A DNA stretch of 17,530 nt from DATLZM01 sp035559315 (GTDB taxonomy: Bacteria; Actinomycetota; UBA4738; HRBIN12): NCBI GenBank assembly GCA_035559315.1, contig DATMBJ010000250.1:1-17530 (forward strand). The letters run 5' to 3'. The number at the start of each line of letters is the position of its first letter. Position 1 is the first letter of the stretch. Of this stretch, positions 12,806 to 17,530 are shown piece by piece. A program made the translations under genes and the position numbers. Below the pieces are notes generated by a model. That model saw only the letters and a list, made by a program, of their open reading frames with translations, ran no database searches and was not told the origin of the DNA.

Positions 12806-13797
12806 CCCGCCCTCCCCCGGACCAACCGCTCGGCGAAGGCCCGGGCGTGGAACGCCTCCAGGTCCGCCGGCCCCTCGCCGGTCCCCACGAGCTTCACCGG
12901 CACGCCCAGCTCCTCACGGACCGCGAGCACGATCCCCCCCTTCGCCGTCCCGTCGAGCTTCGCGAGCGCCAGGCCCGTGACCTCCACGGCCTCCGTGAAC
13001 GCCCGGGCCTGGGCGATGCCATTCTGACCGGTCGTGGCGTCCAGGACGAGCAGCGTCTCGTCGATCGTCCCCCCGGCCTTCTCCACGACCCGGCGCACCT
13101 TGGCGAGCTCGTCCATGAGCGGCGTCCTCGTGTGCAGGCGTCCGGCGGTGTCGACGATCAGCACGTCGGATCCCCTGGCCAGGGCGGCCTTCACCGCGTC
13201 GAACGCCACCGCCCCCGGGTCCGCGCCCCGCTGCTGCGCCACGAGGTGGGCCCCGGCCCGCTCGGCCCACGCCGCGAGCTGCTCGACCGCGGCAGCCCGG
13301 AACGTGTCGGCCGCCGCCAGGCTCACGCGCCTCCCCTCGGAGGCCAGGCGGGCAGCGAGCTTGCCGATCGTCGTGGTCTTCCCCGACCCGTTCACCCCCA
13401 CCACCAGGACCACCGCGAGGCGATCGCCGGCCAGGCGGAGCGGCTGGTCCGGCCCGAGGATCGCCTCGACCTCCTCGAGGAGGAGCTCCTCGGGGTCGGC
13501 GCCCTCCCGCCAGCGCCGACGGACCCGCTCGCCGAGCTCCGTGGCCACCCGGGGGCCGACGTCCGCCTCGAGGAGCAGCCGCTCCAGGCCCTCCCAGGTC
13601 CCCTCGTCCGGCGCCCCGGCGCGGAACAGCGACCGCACCCTCCCGCCGAGCCCGGCGGCCGGGCCCGGGCCGGCGGTCCGGGTACCGCCGGGCCCCGAGG
13701 CGACGGTCCGCCGCGGCGGGCCGGCCCGCCGCCGGAGCACCACGACGGCCGCGGTCAGCGCGAACGCGACGAGGAACGCGAGCAGGACGAGCTCCAT
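12802..13797 (-). CDS. ftsY: SRP receptor FtsY
   Basis: Membrane-associated SRP GTPase that receives Ffh-ribosome complexes. It is 331 aa from the ATG at 13797. Residues 2-21 form an N-terminal transmembrane segment (LVLLAFLVAFALTAAVVVL) followed by RRR. A short Pro/Gly linker (25-50) takes the place of the long acidic A domain of E. coli FtsY. The NG domain has GVNGSGKTTT (134-143), AADTFRAAAVEQL (162-174), DTAGRLHT (216-223), DATTGQNGI (253-261), AKLDGTAKGG (279-288) and GTGEGPADLEAF (305-316). All SRP GTPase motifs are intact. The next gene, a response regulator, starts within its stop. It is divergent from the LVIVD propeller gene across 66 bp, and TAGCCT lies 8 nt before the ATG with no Shine-Dalgarno. 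Confidence 0.97.
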   Translation of the reverse strand: MELVLLAFLVAFALTAAVVVLRRRAGPPRRTVASGPGGTRTAGPGPAAGLGGRVRSLFRAGAPDEGTWEGLERLLLEADVGPRVATELGERVRRRWREGADPEELLLEEVEAILGPDQPLRLAGDRLAVVLVVGVNGSGKTTTIGKLAARLASEGRRVSLAAADTFRAAAVEQLAAWAERAGAHLVAQQRGADPGAVAFDAVKAALARGSDVLIVDTAGRLHTRTPLMDELAKVRRVVEKAGGTIDETLLVLDATTGQNGIAQARAFTEAVEVTGLALAKLDGTAKGGIVLAVREELGVPVKLVGTGEGPADLEAFHARAFAERLVRGRAG

Positions 13798-13805
13798 GCG
13801 CGCAG

Positions 13806-13811
13806 AGGCTA
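13806..13811 (-). promoter_or_regulatory. Putative -10 element of ftsY (leaderless)
   Basis: TAGCCT on the minus strand, 8 nt before the ftsY ATG, matching the hexamer before trmD. It lies in the divergent region shared with the plus-strand propeller gene. No Shine-Dalgarno lies between it and the ATG. Confidence 0.4.
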
Positions 13812-13846
13812 GCGGACGACGAGCGCGGCGCCGCGGGGCCGCGGCC

Positions 13847-13859
13847 TGGTATCCATACT
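13847..13859 (+). promoter_or_regulatory. Putative extended -10 promoter of the LVIVD propeller gene
   Basis: TGGTATCCATACT on the plus strand is the only AT-rich patch in the 66-bp divergent gap. It can be read as an extended -10 (TG, one base, TATCCA) 8 nt before the GTG at 13864, or as CATACT 4 nt before it. No Shine-Dalgarno is present, so the transcript would start at or next to the GTG. Confidence 0.35.
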
Positions 13860-13863
13860 CCGC

Positions 13864-15030
13864 GTGAAGGCCGAGGGCGTCGGGCTCCGCCTGCTCGGGC
13901 ACTCCGACCTGGGTGGGTTCGGGGACGGGATGCAGGTGATCCGGGAGGGGGACGCGCTCTACGTCGGCCACGTCGGCCCGAGCGGCATGGGGACCTCGAT
14001 CCTGGACGTGTCCGACCCGAGGGCCCCGCGGCTCGTCCGGCAGTGGCCGGCACCCCCGGGGACGCACACCCACAAGGTGCAGCTGGCCGAGGGGATGCTG
14101 CTCGTGAACCGCGAGCGGTTCCGCTCGGGCCAGGGCTTCGAGTGGGGTGGCTTCGTGGTCTACCGCCTCGACGACCCGTTCGCGCCCGAGCCCATCGGCG
14201 AGTACCGCTGCACCGGGGCCGGGGTCCACCGGATGTGGTGGACGGGCGGGCGATACGTGGTGGCATCCGCCACCCCGGAGGGGTTCCGGGACCGGATGCT
14301 CGTCGTGGTGGATCTCGCGGACCCCGCCGCCCCGGTCGAGGTGGGGCGGTGGTGGTGGCCGGGCCAGTGGGAGGCGGGCGGCGAGGCGCCCACGTGGCCG
14401 ACCGGCCGGCGGTTCGCCGCCCACCACGCGCTCGTCCACGGGTCGCGGGCCTACGCGGGGTGGGGCGACGCCGGCATGGTGATCCTGGATCTGTCGGACC
14501 CGGCCGCGCCCCGGCCCGTAGGGACCCTCACGGGGCTCGCTGGCGGCGACGCTCACACCTGCCTGCCGCTCCCCGGCCGCCGCCTCGTCGTGCTCTCCCA
14601 GGAGTCGGTGCACGAGCGCTGCCAGGAGGAGGAGCGGTCCATCTTCGTGGTGGATGTTTCCCGGGAGGACGAGCCGCGGGTGCTCGCTCGCTGCCCCCCG
14701 CCCGAGGGGGACTACTGCGAGCGCGGGGGGCGGTTCGGGCCCCACAACCTCCACGAGCACCGGCCCGGCAGCTACGCGAGCGAGGAGGTCGTGTTCGCGA
14801 CCTACTTCAACGCCGGGGTGCGGGTCTACGACCTCGCCGAGCCCGGGCGGCCCCGCGAGCTCGCCTGGTGGGTCCCCGAGCCCCCGCCGGGTCAGGAGGC
14901 GATCCAGCTCAACGACCTCTACGTCGACCACGAGGGCCTGCTCTTCGTCACCGACCGGGTGGGTGGCGGCCTCTACGTCCTCGAGCCGGAACCCCGGCTC
15001 CGGGAGCGGATGGAGGAGGCGAGGGCGTGA
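13864..15030 (+). CDS. Cytoplasmic LVIVD-repeat beta-propeller protein with conserved histidines
   Basis: A 388-aa protein without a signal peptide, the only plus-strand gene. It has a six- or seven-fold repeat of the LVIVD type (V/I-V-D-(V/L)-(S/A)-D-P-x-x-P): SILDVSDPRAPRLV (45-58), VVYRLDDPFAPEPI (98-111), VVVDLADPAAPVEV (147-160), VILDLSDPAAPRPV (206-219), FVVDVSREDEPRVL (261-274) and RVYDLAEPGRPREL (320-333). Each ends a propeller blade. Regularly placed histidines start other strands: H13, H68/H70 (GTHTHKV), H122 (GVHRMWW), H187/H188 (AHHALV), H231 (DAHTCL) and H294/H297/H299 (GPHNLHEH). Such a ring could bind a metal on the propeller axis, as in selenium-binding protein-like propellers; this is inference. 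The start is a GTG lacking a Shine-Dalgarno. Enzymatic role unknown. Confidence 0.85.
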   Translation: MKAEGVGLRLLGHSDLGGFGDGMQVIREGDALYVGHVGPSGMGTSILDVSDPRAPRLVRQWPAPPGTHTHKVQLAEGMLLVNRERFRSGQGFEWGGFVVYRLDDPFAPEPIGEYRCTGAGVHRMWWTGGRYVVASATPEGFRDRMLVVVDLADPAAPVEVGRWWWPGQWEAGGEAPTWPTGRRFAAHHALVHGSRAYAGWGDAGMVILDLSDPAAPRPVGTLTGLAGGDAHTCLPLPGRRLVVLSQESVHERCQEEERSIFVVDVSREDEPRVLARCPPPEGDYCERGGRFGPHNLHEHRPGSYASEEVVFATYFNAGVRVYDLAEPGRPRELAWWVPEPPPGQEAIQLNDLYVDHEGLLFVTDRVGGGLYVLEPEPRLRERMEEARA

Positions 15031-15067
15031 CGGTCGAGGCGATCGAGGGGCGACACCGGCCCCATGG

Positions 15068-15100
15068 GCGCTCCGGGCTGCGGGTTCCCGGCCGGGGCGC
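15068..15100. terminator. GC-rich hairpin between convergent genes, possible bidirectional terminator
   Basis: In the 79-bp gap between the converging propeller and smc genes, GCGCTCCGG (15068-15076) pairs with CCGGGGCGC (15092-15100), nine pairs including one G-T. CGGG/CCCG (15081-15084 and 15087-15090) can stack inside. There is no T tract on either side, so it would be a non-canonical terminator of the kind seen in GC-rich actinobacteria. Confidence 0.45.
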
Positions 15101-15109
15101 TGAGCCGTC

Positions 15110-17530
15110 TCAGGCCGGCGTGTGGGCGGCGGAGGCTCGGCCCCGGTCCGGGGCGGCGGCCGCGCGGTGCCCGTCGGCGGCCGCGGCGGCCCGCGGGTGG
15201 TCGATCCGCTGGCAGACGACCGTGGACGTGCCGTCGCGGTTCATCGAGACCCCGTACAGCACGTCGGCCACCTCCATCGTTCGCTTCTGGTGGGTCACGA
15301 TGAGGACCTGCGCGTCGGCGGCGAACCCCCGGACCAGCTCGAGGAACCGGACGAGGTTCACGTCGTCCAGCGCCGGCTCCACCTCGTCCATCAGGTAGAA
15401 GGGGGACGGCCGCGCCCGGAAGATCGCGAAGAGGAAGGCGAGGGCCACGAGCGCCCGCTCCCCTCCCGAGAGCAGCGAGATCCGCCGCACCCGCTTGCGG
15501 CCGGGGCGGGCCTCGATCTCGATCCCGGTCTCGAGCGGCCGGGCGGGATCGGTGAGGACCAGCCGGCCCTCGCCCCCCGGGAAGAGCTGCCCGAAGATCC
15601 GCTCGAACTCCGCCGCCACGTCGCGGTAGGCCGCCTCGAAGGTCCGGGTCATCTCCTCGTCGATCCGGCGGATCACCTCCAGGAGATCGCGGCGGGCCTT
15701 CCGGACGTCCTCCAGCTCGCGCTGCAGGAAGTCGTGCCGCTCCTGGAGGGTCTCGAGCTCCCCGGTCGCGAGGAGGTTCACCCGCCCCAGGAGCGCGAGC
15801 CGGCGCTGCACGAGCTCGGCCTGCCGCTCGAGGGCCTGGACCGTGTCCGCCTCCCCGAGCGCCGCCACGGCCTCCGCGGGGTCGGCCCCGTGGCCCTCTC
15901 GGAGGAGCCGCTCCGCCTCCCTGATCCGCCGCTCGAGGTCCCCGCGGGCCCGGTCCTCCTCCTCGTAGGCGTCCCGCAGCCGCTCGAGCTCCACGGACGC
16001 CTCGCGCCATCGCCGGTTCGCGTCGGCCTCGGCCTCGGTGGCCCGGCGCTCGGCCTCCGCCGCCCGGTCGCGGGCCGCGGAGGCCTCGCGGGCCCGCTCC
16101 CCCGCCTCCCGCAGCGCCTCCTCCGCCGCCTCCCGGTCCCGCCCGGCCCGCGCGAGCTCCGCCCGGAGGGCCTCGGGGTCCACCGCCGCGAGCGCCTCCC
16201 GCTCGGCCCGGAGCCTCGCGAGACGCTCCTCCGTCGCCGTGAGATCCCGCCGGAGGGTCTCCACCTCGACCCGGAGCCGGACCGGGGGCTCGGCCGGACG
16301 CGGGAGCTCGGGGAGCTCCGGGCGGGGAGCGTCGGCGGCCGCCAGGCGCTCCCGCCACGCCCGGGCCGCGTCGTCCAGCCCGGCCAGGCGCTGCTCCAGG
16401 ACCTCCGCCTCCTTCCGGGCCGCGGCGGCCTCGCGCTCGACGGCGGCCAGCCGCTCCGCCGCCGCCGCGATCTCGGCGTCCAGGGCCTCGAGCTCGGCGT
16501 CGAGCTCCTCGAGCTCGCGGACCACCTCGCCCAGGCGTTCCCGCCTGGGACGGAGCCGCTGCCGGGCGACCGCCAGGTCGTGCTCGATCACGCGGAGCTC
16601 CGCCCTGATCTCCCTGGCCCGGTCCGAGGCGGCGGGCGCGGTGTGGATCACCGCCGGGCCCACGAGGATCCCGTCGGGGGTGACGAACGACGCCTTGGGG
16701 TGGCGGGCGTGCCTCTCCGCCGCCTCCCGGAGCGAGGGGGCGAGGTAGACGTCGCGGAGGAGCGTGCTCACGAGCCCCCGGGCGGCGGGCTCCGCCCGGA
16801 CCGCGGAGAGCAGGCTCCGCTCCCCCGGGAGGACGAACGACACCGGGCCGCCGGACGCGATCGCGAGGATCGCCCCATCCCCCTCGGAGGCGTCCGCGAG
16901 CGCCGCGTCCGGGTCGTCGTACACGACGGCGTCGGCGAAGGGCCCGAGGGCCGCGAGGAGGGCCCGCTCGAGCCCCTCGGGCGCCTGGACCAGCTCCCGC
17001 AGGAGCCCGATCGCGCGCCCCCGCTTCCGCTCGAGGAACCGGGAGCCCGGCGTCTCCTCGATGTCGCGGCGGCGTTCGGTGAGGAGGTCCCGGCGGGCCT
17101 CGTGCCGGCGGATCGCCTCCTCGAGCTCCGAGACCTTCTCCACGAGCCCGTGGCGTTCCTCCTCGAGCGCCGCCCGCCGCTCCCCGAGGGGCGCCCCGGC
17201 GGCGTCGAGCCGCTCGATCTCGGCCCGGAGCCCGGTCGCCTCCACCTCGGCGGCCACGATCCGCTCCCGGACCTCCGCGAGGGACCGCTCGAGGCGCTCC
17301 CGGTCCCGCTCGGAGGCCGCCAGGGCCCCCCGGATCGTCTCGACCTCGGCGCGCCGGGCGGCCGCCTCCTCGGCCAGGCGCCGCCGCTCCTCCTCGACCG
17401 CCCGCCGGAGCCGCTCCCGCTCCCGGAACTCCGCCTCGGCCCGCGCGAGCTCCCGCTCCTTCGCCGCGAGCTCCTCCGCGGTCCGGGAACGCTCGGCCTC
17501 GGCCCGCGCGAGCTCCTCGGCGACCGCCTC
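15110..17530 (-). CDS. smc: Chromosome partition ATPase SMC, C-terminal 806 residues (start beyond the window)
   Basis: Structural maintenance of chromosomes protein, which with ScpA/ScpB organises and segregates the chromosome. The frame is open to the right edge, so the Walker A head and the start are missing. Visible order, numbering from the edge: coiled coil (1-165; ERELARAEAE, AEEAAARRAEVE), hinge (about 170-300; AIGLLRELVQAPEGLERALL, DGAILAIASGGPVSFVLPGE, VTPDGILVGP), second coiled coil (about 300-610), then the C-terminal ATPase head. The head has LSGGERALVALAFLFAIF (687-704), Walker B FYLMDE with the catalytic Glu at 716, EPALDDVN, and the VLIVTHQKRTM switch (742-752). The ARPSPFYLMDEVEPALDD form is typical of actinobacteria. 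About 30 Ala/Arg/His-rich residues extend past the head. The ATG at 17257 is inside the coil and is not the start. Confidence 0.95.
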   Translation of the reverse strand, partial: EAVAEELARAEAERSRTAEELAAKERELARAEAEFRERERLRRAVEEERRRLAEEAAARRAEVETIRGALAASERDRERLERSLAEVRERIVAAEVEATGLRAEIERLDAAGAPLGERRAALEEERHGLVEKVSELEEAIRRHEARRDLLTERRRDIEETPGSRFLERKRGRAIGLLRELVQAPEGLERALLAALGPFADAVVYDDPDAALADASEGDGAILAIASGGPVSFVLPGERSLLSAVRAEPAARGLVSTLLRDVYLAPSLREAAERHARHPKASFVTPDGILVGPAVIHTAPAASDRAREIRAELRVIEHDLAVARQRLRPRRERLGEVVRELEELDAELEALDAEIAAAAERLAAVEREAAAARKEAEVLEQRLAGLDDAARAWRERLAAADAPRPELPELPRPAEPPVRLRVEVETLRRDLTATEERLARLRAEREALAAVDPEALRAELARAGRDREAAEEALREAGERAREASAARDRAAEAERRATEAEADANRRWREASVELERLRDAYEEEDRARGDLERRIREAERLLREGHGADPAEAVAALGEADTVQALERQAELVQRRLALLGRVNLLATGELETLQERHDFLQRELEDVRKARRDLLEVIRRIDEEMTRTFEAAYRDVAAEFERIFGQLFPGGEGRLVLTDPARPLETGIEIEARPGRKRVRRISLLSGGERALVALAFLFAIFRARPSPFYLMDEVEPALDDVNLVRFLELVRGFAADAQVLIVTHQKRTMEVADVLYGVSMNRDGTSTVVCQRIDHPRAAAAADGHRAAAAPDRGRASAAHTPA

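Noticed and set aside
10952..13027. Plus-strand open frame opposite ffh and the response regulator
   Set aside because: Ser/Arg/Ala-rich shadow translation; the minus strand carries fully conserved Ffh, receiver and FtsY sequence.
13798..14931. Extension of ftsY to a start at 14931
   Set aside because: The added residues are the antisense of the plus-strand propeller gene and resemble no FtsY N-terminus; the ATG at 13797 begins with a membrane anchor.
15110..17257. A complete 715-aa SMC-like protein starting at the ATG at 17257
   Set aside because: The frame continues upstream without a stop to the window edge as coiled coil, and the Walker A half of the head is missing; this is a truncated view of a full SMC.

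Overview
This is a very GC-rich window (well above 70% GC by eye) whose minus strand carries the classic translation/secretion housekeeping cluster of an actinobacterium. Read in the direction of transcription (right to left) it runs smc (partial) - ftsY - response regulator - ffh - rpsP - KH protein - rimM - trmD - fructose-bisphosphate aldolase/phosphatase - DUF1122-like protein - rplS - lepB - rnhB - DUF2469 protein - yraN - secreted beta-propeller - comM - dprA - xerC - start of a further gene cut by the left edge. The order rplS-lepB-rnhB-DUF2469-yraN-comM-dprA and the DUF2469 family itself point to Actinomycetota. I cannot name the class. The archaeal/thermophile-type FBP aldolase/phosphatase, together with a Met-poor Ffh M domain, suggests a deep-branching or heat-adapted lineage rather than a mainstream Streptomyces or Mycobacterium relative.

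Layout. At 12.8-17.5 kb lie the C-terminal two thirds of the SMC chromosome-condensation ATPase, a plus-strand LVIVD-type beta-propeller (the only plus-strand gene), and the SRP receptor FtsY coupled to a lone receiver-domain response regulator. At 9.2-12.3 kb lie SRP54 (Ffh), ribosomal protein S16, a KH RNA-binding protein, the 16S maturation factor RimM and the tRNA m1G37 methyltransferase TrmD. At 7.4-9.1 kb there is a two-gene metabolic insert, FBP aldolase/phosphatase plus a DUF1122-like protein, with its own promoter-like site and strong ribosome binding site. At 5.2-7.3 kb lie L19, signal peptidase I, RNase HII and the DUF2469 protein, all tightly coupled. At 0.1-5.2 kb lie YraN, a secreted propeller, and the DNA-processing genes comM, dprA and xerC.

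The window therefore holds a conserved backbone for protein targeting (FtsY, Ffh, LepB), ribosome and tRNA maturation (S16, L19, RimM, TrmD, KH protein), and DNA uptake and chromosome handling (SMC, ComM, DprA, XerC, YraN, RNase HII). Four non-backbone 'guest' loci interrupt it: the LVIVD propeller, the orphan receiver, the FBP aldolase/phosphatase pair and the secreted propeller. These are the parts most worth following up.

Regulatory sequence is sparse. Genes are packed with 4-bp ATGA/GTGA overlaps or gaps of a few bases. Several genes that do follow a gap carry a TANNNT -10-like hexamer only 6-12 nt before the start codon and no Shine-Dalgarno, suggesting leaderless transcripts. No tRNA, rRNA, CRISPR array, IS element or prophage feature was seen, and no gene-free stretch exceeds 100 bases.
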